Origin: Ciona intestinalis
Lineage: Eukaryota; Chordata; Ascidiacea; Phlebobranchia; Cionidae
Assembly: GCF_000224145.3 (NCBI RefSeq)
Contig: NC_020179.2
Coordinates: 2,496,125-2,560,124, forward strand
Direction of reading: 5' to 3'
DNA length: 64,000 bases
The translations under genes and the position numbers were made by a program. This document shows, piece by piece, positions 24,801 to 33,530 of the stretch. Below the pieces are notes generated by a model. The model searched no databases. It had not been told where the DNA came from and worked only from the letters and a program-made list of their open reading frames with translations. Every line of letters starts with the position of its first letter. Position 1 is the stretch's first letter.

Positions 24801-26909
24801 ACCGTATGGAAAGCAACGCTCCTAATGTTACGCAACTCTATAGAATTCGTAAAGTGTCGTGTTTAGGAACCTGTGAGAAGATCTCTTGTTACAAGAGACA
24901 TTGAATAAAGAGAGTAGTGGATTTAGAGCACGAGGTGTAAGTTGATATGTATTTCACCAACTGTTAATCTTTGTGTTGTAGGTTTGTAGACTACAGAGAC
25001 TCGCAGTAAGAGCTAATAGGAATTGACCAAAAATCCCAGACAACTCAAATAATACATGTAGACAGTATCATAATTGGATAAAACAAACTTTCTGTCTATG
25101 GTCAGTTTCAAAAAACTTTATCATCATTTAAAGATACTGTATATTTCAATACAAACATAAAAGCACGTTTATATAGTTCAATTGTCTCATTTTAACCAAA
25201 ATGTTTGAAACTAAAGACAATTGAGTCATATGACTTCTTAGTATGGGTTGTTATGTTCGTATAGGAATAGACATTAGACAGTATCTTTAAATGATGATAA
25301 AGTTTTATAGACATGTGGTCTAGATATCTATGACACTATCAACACCACTTGAGTACCTCCAGTACCAAAGATATACATTCGTAACATGAAGAAAACTGTA
25401 ACAATGTCACTTATTTACCTGTGCTTCAAACACTTCAACACCTGGTGCGTTAATCTTTATGGTGAAAAGATTATCCTGCACTGTTATAATCACTTCTTGA
25501 TCTTTTTTCTCGGTTTCGACTTTTTCTTCACTTTTATCAGGATTTTCATCCGCGATTTGTGCCGCATCGTCATCACTATGGATTGCTGAGTCATCAGATT
25601 CCTGACGTGCTGAGTCACCATTGCATTTGACTCTCTGCACCCCTGAGTGAGTAATAGTTTCCGAAATATTGTTGATTTCGATGCCGTTCTCAGAACTATT
25701 TGAATTTTCTTCAGTTGGTTTTACAACTTCTGTAAAAATTAAAACATAAATTTTAATAAAAGCAATCACTTATTGGACTATGCCCATTAATGGGTCAGAA
25801 TAATTGCTCGTTTATAGTATTTAATGAAAGTGGGCTATTGATTTATTATGTTTATTTTATCTAATTAGTATTATGGGTCAATAAGCGTGTAAGGGAAATT
25901 CTGACAGGCAATAAATTATTATTATAAATAATCTGGTAAGTCCACACAACATTTATTGGGAAATATTGCATAGTTACGAGTTACCGGCATATAACACATG
26001 TACAGACGAACAGACCTATTTCCGCAAACATGAAATGTTCAGTTGGCCCACTTAGTTGAAATGTAATTACATGCGTTACTATTACCGGCACAATTGATTT
26101 ATCAGTGGCAGACTACACCATTAGTTGATCATTAACAGACAATTTAAACACACATGCTTATCACTTTTAACTATAAGTGCTGATTTTAGGATTGATATAA
26201 AATGGAATAAATGTAAAACAACAAAATTAATATTCAATAGGGTATGAATTTAAATGCCTAGTTTGCAGTTTATTTAAGGACAAATAGAAAGTTCACATTA
26301 TATAACGTCATTTAAAGACATGACAAAGTGATAAAACTTGAATTGCAATAACACTTCATATAACTGTTTATTTAGTCTGCAATGTGCAAGATCCACATGT
26401 CATAAAGGATAGTTAACTGAAGCAAAAATTAAAGTCAGCAGATTGTTAATTAGAAAGTATTGTATTATACAAAGCATTACTCATTCTATACTAGCAATTA
26501 TTCCCATAAGTAACAATTAAGCATAAACTACATGCTGTCACTGCGATCTGTTTATTTGATTTTAAATGCTGTTTTTTACAAAATTAGACTTGAATAATGT
26601 GTAGACACTTTTACTTCTATGAGAAAAAATAAAATAGTCCTGTATTATACTAATAAAACACCAAATACAGAACACATAAGCAAAAACTTTAACTTGTTAT
26701 CTATTGGATTACCTAATTAAAACGCAAAAAGATAGGAAATGCATGAAGAGTGAGCAAAAAAATTATGATAATTGTCTTTAAAGAAAACAACATACACAGC
26801 TTCAGAAAAACTTATACCTGGAGAACCACAACCACAAAATAGTTTAAAATATGATAAACTGACCTGTTGTACTACCTTCCTCTTCAGGTGCTTTCACGGC
26901 GTTTGTCAT
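6852..26909 (-). CDS. CLUH: Clustered mitochondria protein homologue (CLU/CLUH), complete, 27 coding exons
   Basis: Exons in coding order: 26864-26909, 25419-25729, 24274-24445, 23729-23875, 23077-23348, 22533-22687, 22034-22202, 21609-21713, 20426-20521, 18022-18149, 17056-17243, 16357-16554, 15718-15898, 15144-15244, 14751-14795, 14303-14505, 13584-13727, 12554-12723, 12097-12328, 11478-11631, 10662-10850, 9556-9713, 8868-8989, 8237-8414, 7884-7934, 7310-7383, 6852-7002. They sum to 4140 nt in one frame, 1379 aa, slightly longer than vertebrate CLUH. CLU proteins are cytosolic and bind mRNAs of nuclear-encoded mitochondrial proteins; loss clusters mitochondria. Order: acidic Ser/Asp-rich N-terminus (1-100), CLU N-terminal fold (~105-175), GSKIP-like segment opening [15 protein letters not shown] (~176-225), Ser/Thr/Pro linker (~230-275), CLU domain (~390-660, with SIDFGKT and [21 protein letters not shown]), eIF3-p135-like region (~770-940), TPR repeats (~1050-1290), C-terminal tail including [11 protein letters not shown]. 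The basic run [10 protein letters not shown] starts exon 19. No frame damage. Introns are rich in transposable elements. Confidence 0.95.
7459..7693. mobile_element. Non-autonomous hAT-type element, 235 bp
   Basis: Begins CAGTGGTTCTTAACTTTTG and ends CAAAAAGTTTAAGAACCCCTG-like (inverted), and is flanked on both sides by the perfect 8-bp duplication CTCTAGCA (7451-7458 and 7694-7701). CAG-type termini of this form with an 8-bp duplication are diagnostic of hAT transposons. The interior is G-rich with no transposase frame, so it is a MITE-sized derivative. It lies in the CLU intron between exons 25 and 26. Confidence 0.88.
8735..8825 (+). repeat. Dispersed repeat B, copy 4
   Basis: 5'-truncated copy with GAAGCGGAACACCTGTGTTA, AACGACAGTC and GAGGGTAAAGCAAATTAC, in the CLU intron between exons 23 and 24. 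Confidence 0.7.
9960..10035 (+). repeat. SINE-like repeat D, copy 1
   Basis: Unit reading AATATGGGTGAGGTCCTAC, then GGCACGCC and a GATACCGAAG block. Related copies lie at 45327-45412 (reverse) and 56622-56690. Confidence 0.5.
10111..10212 (-). mobile_element. MITE family A, left half, cut by assembly gap
   Basis: Terminal repeat TAGTAGGATGGGGGAAGATA followed by the interior 'cattctattttctta', running into the N gap. Nearly identical to the copy at 10415, so it may be an allelic duplicate. Confidence 0.75.
10213..10262. other. Assembly gap (50 N) in CLU intron 21
   Basis: Fixed-length 50-N run. The sequences on its two sides are near-identical over about 150 bp, which suggests a failed merge of two haplotypes. 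Confidence 0.99.
10415..10616 (-). mobile_element. MITE family A copy
   Basis: Left terminus TAGTAGGGTGGGGGAAGATA. The interior holds the ACACGATCAGGATATTT block, and two successive degenerate right ends (GTGTCCCATCTCATCCC and GTGTCTCATTTCACCCC) precede ACTATATA. It lies in the CLU intron between exons 21 and 22. Confidence 0.8.
12944..13068. repeat. Short foldback sequence
   Basis: Arms 12944-12966 and 13046-13068 are inverted matches at about 20 of 23 positions, sharing CATAGCAGAAAG and its complement, with an 80-bp spacer. It lies in the CLU intron between exons 17 and 18. Confidence 0.55.
13186..13303. repeat. Direct repeat, unit 1 (CLU intron 17)
   Basis: About 115 bp starting TATCTAAAGTAGAAGCTGTA, repeated with high identity at 14141-14248. 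The two units bracket exon 17. Confidence 0.8.
13325..13510 (+). mobile_element. MITE family A copy
   Basis: 186 bp with terminal inverted repeats TAGTAGGTTGGGGGAAGATG and CATCTTCCCCCACCCTACTA. Interior keeps CCTGATTGTGTTTTAAACAA. It lies in the CLU intron between exons 17 and 18. Confidence 0.9.
14141..14248. repeat. Direct repeat, unit 2 (CLU intron 16)
   Basis: Second unit of the ~115-bp repeat at 13186, lacking a few bases near the CATGAGCTATTA block. It lies between exons 16 and 17. Confidence 0.8.
14970..15115 (+). repeat. Dispersed repeat B, copy 5, with internal duplication
   Basis: Contains the AACAGAACAC block twice (near 15014 and 15053), then AACGACCGTC, AAGGATAAATAAGTT and ATTCATT. 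It lies in the CLU intron between exons 14 and 15. Confidence 0.7.
16136..16324 (+). mobile_element. MITE family A copy
   Basis: Termini TAGTAGGGTGGGGGAAGATG and CGTCTTCCCCCACCCTACTG. The interior carries TTTAGCACATAATATCTAAA. It lies just before CLU exon 12 in plus-strand order. Confidence 0.92.
18292..18487 (+). mobile_element. MITE family A copy, degenerate right end
   Basis: Left end GAGTAGGGTGGGGGGAAGAT. Right end GTGTCCCATCTTCCCCTGCC. It lies in CLU intron 9. Confidence 0.85.
18970..19962. mobile_element. Non-autonomous piggyBac-type element, ~1 kb
   Basis: TTAA at 18966-18969 and 19963-19966 flank inverted termini CTCTTTAACTGCC (left) and GGCAGTTAAAGGG (right), which match at 12 of 13 positions. 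A TTAA target with CCCTTT-like termini is the piggyBac signature. A perfect short hairpin GCGACTAAAGTCGC lies at 18987-19000. No transposase frame is visible, though a 50-N gap (19351-19400) hides part. It lies in CLU intron 9 and carries two TGACGTCA octamers near its right end. Confidence 0.85.
19351..19400. other. Assembly gap (50 N) inside the piggyBac-type element
   Basis: Fixed 50-N run, with a single ambiguous base at 19308. It lies within CLU intron 9. Confidence 0.99.
21309..21505 (-). mobile_element. MITE family A copy
   Basis: Left end TAGTGGGTTAGGGGAAGATG, interior beginning 'cattccattttctc', right end CATCTTTCCCTACCCTACTA. It lies in the CLU intron between exons 8 and 9. Confidence 0.9.
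23923..24140. repeat. 42-bp minisatellite, about 5 units
   Basis: Tandem units built from AAAAACACACAAAACATTCT and CAAAAAGCAGATTCTCAAGC. The 42-bp period is a multiple of three, so the minus strand reads as an open 14-residue repeat. It lies in a CLU intron between exons 3 and 4, so this frame is not coding in the gene model. Confidence 0.92.
25113..25305. mobile_element. Foldback element with perfect 28-bp arms
   Basis: 25113-25140 and 25278-25305 are exact inverted complements (28 of 28), and weaker pairing continues inward, including CAATTGTCT against AGACAATTG. The total is about 195 bp with no open frame. It lies in CLU intron 2. The size suggests a MITE of a different family from the main one; no target duplication is evident. 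Confidence 0.75.
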
Positions 26910-29900
26910 TATCTTATTTTTGGCAATTTTGAACAAAATGTCAACAAACCACTTGTCAATAGAATATTTGCAACTAGCTGCTATTGCTAATTAAACTTCT
27001 TTTCACAGAAGCGTTGCTTCACCTACTGTTCTCTGCAAACCGTATCAGGGTCATTAATTTTAAAAATTATAATTTTTTGTTAAATAGCCTATTAATTAAA
27101 CCATAGTATCAATTTTTTTAAATGTTTCCTGCTAATAACTACAATACAGGTGTCATAATGGTAATATGTTACTAATAATGTAAAGAAAAATATGCGTAAA
27201 TATTAAAGATAAAACAATAAATATAAGCGGTTTCCCTTCACCTTGCCAGCCAGCAAATTAATTCAAACTTTCCATTCGACCCTCTAACCTTCATACAACC
27301 ACGTGTGACGCTCTCTCCAAATCAGCTGACGCGAAAAACGCGTCGCGCGCGTTGCGTGTCGTGGTTGTTCGTTCGCTACAACACGCGGTGGAAGCAGAAC
27401 ACACAAAAGCCGGCGTCATCGAAGAACGAAAGGAAAAAGGCGCATAGGGCATGAGCGAATGAATGAAAAACAACGCGGCGTGAAATTCTGCAAAAAGGTG
27501 CCGACTACGTCATAAAATATATCGCTAAGTCACGCTCAATCGTACGATAGATGGTATTGTGACGTCACACAGGTGGATGGGATGCCGCGTTTGAGCGAAC
27601 ACTGTTCAAAGTATGCATGACTTCTCATGCAGTCGATTTAGTATGTGTAACTGAATATAAGTAATTCTCGCGAAACGGTAAACAAGAGTACGTACTTTTA
27701 ATCCGATTTTGACTTTACTTTATCCTTAAAACAAAGCATTAGTTGGAATGGCTAAGCTACTTTCGATTCCTGGTTCGGTAATCGAAACCGAATGACACGC
27801 TCGCAAAAATTCACCGTAGAAAACCGGCGGTCACCGCCTCTATTGCGTATAAATGGAAAAGTTAAAAAACGGCCAATGCAATCGTTACAAGCATACGTAA
27901 TCGACTTGTGCTTACGGCAACTTCATGTGACAAACTTTAACTCAAGTGGAAATGTACAGAAAATTTAAAAACGTGAAGAATTGTCCCGCCAATCATCGAC
28001 GCGCTTAGGCCCCACCCCCTCTGACGTCATGGCGATAACACGTGACGCCAATAGTGACGTGGGCGCTTAGTTGTTCGACCAGTTAAGGATTTCGCAATGT
28101 TGCAACATACCGTGCCTTTTGGTACCGCCATATGTAAAAACATTCTGTTTTTGGCTTATCTGGTGTTTGTAATAAACGTTATTTGTATTCCAATGTTTCG
28201 TTTGCAATTCGGCAAGTAACACTACATACGGGTTTGACAACATACGTGTGACTTCATTTAGTATTGACTCTAGTCTAAATTATAACATGGACAAGTAAAT
28301 TCAAACATATACTTTATTTCAAACATACGAACTGTAACTAAATGCTTGCCTTTACCAAAATAATCATATTTTGCATATTTTCTTCATGAATTTCGTTAAC
28401 TTAACATTTTAAAAGCCAAGTAACACTGTATGTTAATACACTGCATTATGCTACTGACAACTGCAGCTGTTTTAACCCACTGCATGACTAACAACAATGT
28501 GGTCGCAAATTTTAAACCATAACAAAAATAAAACAAAGCAGTCTCATACTTTTAATGCAAACAATGACTTTGCAATACTAATACACCTCAAGCCTACATG
28601 TACTCCCTCGGCAGCGCGTTCCCTCTATAAGCTTAGCAAACATTCAGCCGGCAAGGACAAAACGTCATGACTTACATCGTTGTTTCATCATCTGTTTGCG
28701 CACGGTACGCTCTGACGTCATTGTGACCGCGCGACCAAAGTACGCTTTCGTCGCTTGTTACGTCACAAACAGTTACATAATCGAAATGCGCGTCTACGCG
28801 AGGTGACAGACACTCCAAATCGATCTTTTCTGGACAGCAGCAATGTAAACTCGGTAGTAAAAACACTTTACAACTCTCATGCTTGTATTGCCTGAGCGTT
28901 TCGTATTTGTTTGCACTATCCGGACGAATTACATTTAAACGCTTGGCTGGGCACAGCATGTTCGTTCTTAATTGACTGAATTAAACATAATAGGCCACTT
29001 CGCTACTCAATCGCTATGAACTAGGCTTTCCGTTCTTAACGGCGTTTTATAATCGCGGTTTAGACCTTGCAGTGCCGACATATGTGTCAATCAAGTTTAA
29101 AACAGCTTGGCTATGCATTGCAGCAATTGAAATCTAATTTACACAGAATGCCTGCCATATTAGCTAACTATATACTTATATACGTACGTTTTACGAAGCG
29201 TTTAAATTAAAAATGGCGTCAAATTGAATTTTCATTGTTTACCTATAACTCTGCTTATATAGATAAATTATAAAACACGAACCCGTACTAATGTATTCCT
29301 ATCTGTATTTTCTAATTTTTCCTCTTGTTCGAGATTATTTAGTGCTGCATGAACTAAAAACACGTGTCTTATGTACAAAAAATTAAAACATATTATCTTA
29401 AGTAACAACCAAAAAAAAATCAAAAAAGGTGGCGTAATATTTTTCAGTGTTGCAAAACATATTGTTTGTCATTTTCATTTCTTTTCAAAAATGGGGACAA
29501 ACGAATGTCTAAGATTAATGTCGTGCAATTAGTAACGATATGGTAATTTATAAGTTCCTTATAATGTTTATAAGGTGCATGTTATACGTCACATGATGTT
29601 GTTGACTGGCACTTCCTTTTGACGACATTTCCCTGTATGAGCAACCAGTTATAAACAACAAATGAAACAACGTGCGCATGCAGGAATTAAATTACTCTTT
29701 CAGTGAAAGTATTATGCCCACGTTAAAACAATAGAAATATATCGGAAGGGACAGCGGCGCAATCGAAGAAGCCATCAATATTAGAGGCAAGTAGACCAAA
29801 TTTTACAAAGTAAGAAATTATTTTTGCAGATAGCCTTTACTATAAAAGCATGGTCGTATACTTCGGTGAGGTTACATGCAATATGTAACTACAACAAGAA

Positions 29901-30040
29901 GAAACGATTTCTTTTAGACATTTTTAACTTTAGAAACGAACAGCAAGCTCTCTAATCTAATCTTTAATGCGGGTTTATAAAGAATGAATTATTCTATTTA
30001 CATTTTTCCGTAATTTACTCAGTGCCTCTTATTTTATCCA
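26910..30040. promoter_or_regulatory. Bidirectional upstream region between CLU (-) and the 207-aa gene (+)
   Basis: 3.1 kb between divergent start codons. The CLU-proximal part (27290-27610) is CpG-rich against AT-rich surroundings (GCGTCGCGCGCGTTGCGTGT near 27340). Perfect CRE octamers TGACGTCA lie at 27560, 28022 and 28713, with related TGACG half-sites nearby. No repeat copy of the main MITE family is present, unlike most non-coding stretches here. This is a promoter inference; no TATA box was assigned. Confidence 0.55.
30009..30022 (+). other. Candidate spliced-leader acceptor
   Basis: AATTTACTCAG ends at 30022, 18 nt before the ATG at 30041, with no upstream coding exon visible. This is the same arrangement as before the RERG-like gene. 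Confidence 0.4.
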
Positions 30041-33000
30041 ATGGTCGTCACGACCGAAATGGATGATTCCAACGATTATGAAATTCCGATATCTTTTAAA
30101 AAAGAAGAAAATGCTCCACCAGACGATGACGCAGACTTTGTTGACGTGGAGAATTTAAAGTTATGGTCACCGGAGGTTTGGTTTACATTTTGCTGTTCGA
30201 TTCTTTATATTTTAACGACATAGTTTAATACTGTGTATTCCAATTATCCTGATGGTGTTTTAAAAAAATAACAACGGTCAATATAACAGTCGTGAGGATA
30301 CGGTTTTATAATTCTTTGAATGTTCTTTCTTTATTAAAATAGAATGAAAAGGTGTCCCTTCTTTTCCTACCCTATATATATTATCGTAAAACCACAGTAA
30401 GTGCTACACACCACTTAACGCAAATTTTGGCAAAATATCTTGCGCTTGTTAGAAATATAGCGCTTATGTTACTTCAGCGCAAAGACAAATCACGCTGCAA
30501 ACTTTTAAAAACACAAATATAGACACTGCTCAAAGAGGTATACCTTTAGATTGCATGCGTTCAGTGGTAAAGCTATATACCAGCTGTAGCAATACGTTTC
30601 ATATTATTTCCGCTGATTCAAGAGACACCATTTTACTAAGTATCAACATATTGGTCCTGAAAGTACATTAACATATCAGCACTGCTCCCTGCATTTTTCT
30701 TGGTGATGTGACTGCACTACCTATACGTAAACTTAAGATGCATTCACCGTCTATTGTAGCGTTTTGGCATTAGAAACCCTATTTAAAGTGCGAACAAGTT
30801 TATTCCTTGTATTTACCAAACCCTAAAACACAATATTCAAAACGGTCAGTGTCACAAAATTTTTCCCACAAGCAACATTACTTTGGGGGAAGATGAGACA
30901 CCTTTTCATTCTATATATTTTCGTCTCATTTAGTAGTAAACAAAAAGCATTTAAAACATTATAAAACCGTATCCCCACGACTCCCATACACCGTTGTTAA
31001 TAGTTTGAAACATGATTAGATTATTTGGTTATTATTACTGAAGGTATCCCATCTTCCCCCACACTACACAGCAAATTATATCCTATAACTATTACCCTAT
31101 CTTTACATTGCAACTGCATCTTCATAGGATAACCCCGTTTCTAATGATCAGAAGCCAAGAAAGGGAATATCTACAAATCACATAGAGAGGCAAGGGAAGT
31201 AAGATCAATAATATGTCACAATTTAACGTGGTGTGTTTACATTAGGTTTGGTGGTACACTGCCGTCGCCCGGACGAAATTTAGAGCCCACTGTTATACCG
31301 AGATCGGTGTCATTTGCTTCAAAACTTACGGTGAGAAAACAGTGTTTACGATTTATTTTGATAAATGACTATGTTGACAGTTAGATAGAAGTTTATATTT
31401 TCGCAGAGGCAACACTGCTACATTATGGCATTCTTCTCTTGTTTTAAACAAACGGGCTAAATTATTTAAATGAATAAATTTCAATGAATTTCTATTCTCG
31501 CGTCGCAGGGCAGCGACATTCGTTATAGAAGCTGTTCTATACCTCTTCACCTCGTGCCCGTTTGTTAACTTTGTTGTGATTCTTATAAATCATATGCAAA
31601 CTGTGGCACGTACATTAGCAGTACAGCATCATGTATATATTATATATCGTTACATGAAGTTATCGTTTTCTTCCAGAATAGCGTGAATCGTCCAACGAAT
31701 ACAGCGAAACCTGAAAGAGCGTTTGTGACGTCAACTAAACGACAAAATGACGCGTTTGCCTACGTCATCGATTCAGTTGATACTACGTCACAACCCGGAA
31801 GTATTTCGTCATGCTTTTCCGGTTCACACGGAAACCTGTTAAAATTAAAACAATCAAGAGGTATGTAGGATCTTGTACAAATCATGTAACTTGTTCATGG
31901 ATACCTAATGCTTGGCATATAATAGCGCCCCATTGGGTTTCGAATACTAGCTTCCAAAATTACAAAAGCAATATTAAAGTTATTACGTATGGTTTGTCAC
32001 AACCTAGAATTACAAAACCATACAGAGAGATTATGTCACAAGGTGTGCAAAACAGAACACCGGTGTTTAACAGTCGTTGTCCCGCCATGCAAGGATAAAC
32101 AAGTTACATTCATGAATTCCACCAGACATTACTTCAGCGCATTTATTCTCAGAAAGGAATAAAATCAACAGAAGCAGAACAGTCGGAGAAGCTGATTATA
32201 AAAGAAAAGTGACAACGTGAGTTAGTGGTGCATGTAACTATAATATAGTAATGGGTTGGGGAAAGATGATCGAGACATCTTTTCATCCCATTTTCTCACT
32301 TCATTTGGTAGCAAATAAAGAACACTCAAAGAATTATAAAACAGTATCCTCACGATTCCCATAGACCGCTGTTAATTGTTTAAAACAGGATTAGGATATT
32401 ATTTGCAAGCTATGTGCCGAAGGTGTCCCATCTTTCCCTACAGTACTATTGTAACTGTTGCTAAATAAACATAAACCTTTCTCCCTGTATTTCCCAGTTA
32501 AATGGTGTAGGTTCTTTATGGTAACAAAAATTAACACTTTAACTTGGAGATATAACTATTTGTTTTATATAGTAGGGCGGGGAAGATGGGACACATTTTC
32601 ATTCTAACATCTCGTCCAATTTGCTAGTAAAGAAAGAACATACAAAGAGTTATAAAAACATATTCTTACGATTCTCATAAACCGTTGTTAATTGTTTACA
32701 ACACGATCAGGATATTTGGGTGTTACGAGCTAAAGGTGTTCCATCTTCCCCCTCCCTATTATAAATTATATAATCTAAATACTTGTACTCATGCCAGATA
32801 AGCTGGGTTTTTATACATACTTCTTATTCGAATTGGAACTTGTTGTATGAAAGTTTAATTTATTTTCAGGGATTTCAGCGCAACTCGTGGTCACTCCTTC
32901 AGCTGCGCAGCGCCGTCTAACGGGAAACTAACTATAGACGATGATCTGTGTTCGTTGGAAAATAGCGAGATTTACACAGCTGTTAGTTTAGCAGGTATGG

Positions 33001-33530
33001 CTTCATATATTGTAGCGCTTAGATTATTCTCTTCTTGGTATGAGATACTTAATTTATAGCAAACCATAGCAAGTTCACTGGTAAAAAAGAGTCACCTACA
33101 GGTGAAATAAATAAATATTTTTATATAACAGATACCAATTTTCTGTATCCTGTATTTTTCTTTAAAATATTTCTGAATCTTTGCTGCCGTAATGGAAGAG
33201 ACAAATAAAGGTTATTATTAATATTATTGTTTTGTATGTATTTTTTGGAAAAGAAACTAAGCAAAGCAAACAAATCGTAAAATGTTGAGTAAGTTTAAAA
33301 AACCTACCAAAATATAATGAAATTTAAACGTAAATAATGCTGGAAAATTTCTAAAGTGTATACAATAAAAATAATTTTATTCAGGAACACTAACTCGCAA
33401 TGCTGCACCATCAAAGTTTAAATGGCGATGGAACAAATATAAGAAGTTGTACGTCATCATTGGGGTGATGGGTGTACTTCTCGTTATCTCTACCACAGCA
33501 GCGGTTGTGCTGGCAATCCTAAGATGCTGA
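30041..33530 (+). CDS. Unrecognised protein with one C-terminal membrane segment, 207 aa
   Basis: Proposed exons 30041-30165, 31246-31330, 31677-31860, 32911-32994 and 33385-33530 join in one frame. I do not recognise the family. The protein has an acidic N-terminus (residues ~5-40, Asp/Glu-rich), a Ser/Thr-rich middle, a basic/aromatic patch KFKWRWNKYKK (170-180), and a hydrophobic segment at 181-205 beginning LYVIIGVMGVLL, ending two residues before the stop. There is no signal peptide, so a tail-anchored topology with a cytosolic N-terminus is inferred. Weak points: the exon 1 donor is TG|GTCACC, and the exon 4 acceptor is internal to a longer open frame (32870 on) that fits only if a missing small exon or other acceptor corrects the phase. 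Met at 30059 is an alternative start. Last-exon and third-exon frames are the most secure. Confidence 0.6.
30220..30375 (+). mobile_element. MITE family A, degenerate 5' end
   Basis: Lacks a clear left terminus. Interior TATCCTGATGGTGTTTTAAA and GTCGTGAGGATACGG are kept, with right end GTGTCCCTTCTTTTCCTACC. It lies in intron 1 of the 207-aa gene. Confidence 0.75.
30881..31069 (-). mobile_element. MITE family A copy
   Basis: Left end TTTGGGGGAAGATGAGACAC, right end ATCCCATCTTCCCCCACACT. It lies in intron 1 of the 207-aa gene. Confidence 0.85.
31985..32113 (+). repeat. Dispersed repeat B, copy 6
   Basis: Contains AACAGAACACCGGTGTTTAA, then CAGTCGTTGTCCCGCCATGC, then GGATAAACAAGTTACATTCA. It lies in intron 3 of the 207-aa gene. 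Confidence 0.75.
32244..32449 (-). mobile_element. MITE family A copy
   Basis: Left end TAATGGGTTGGGGAAAGATG with a few inserted bases, right end GTGTCCCATCTTTCCCTACA. Intronic. Confidence 0.85.
32568..32765 (-). mobile_element. MITE family A copy
   Basis: Left end TATAGTAGGGCGGGGAAGAT, right end GTTCCATCTTCCCCCTCCCT. Intronic, about 150 bp before the proposed exon 4 of the 207-aa gene. Confidence 0.88.
33118..33215 (+). repeat. Dispersed repeat C, 3' fragment
   Basis: AAAATATTTCTGAATCTTTG, then CCGTAATGGAAGAGACAAAT and an AT-rich microsatellite-like tail, matching the end of the copies at 1484 and 38163. Confidence 0.55.
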
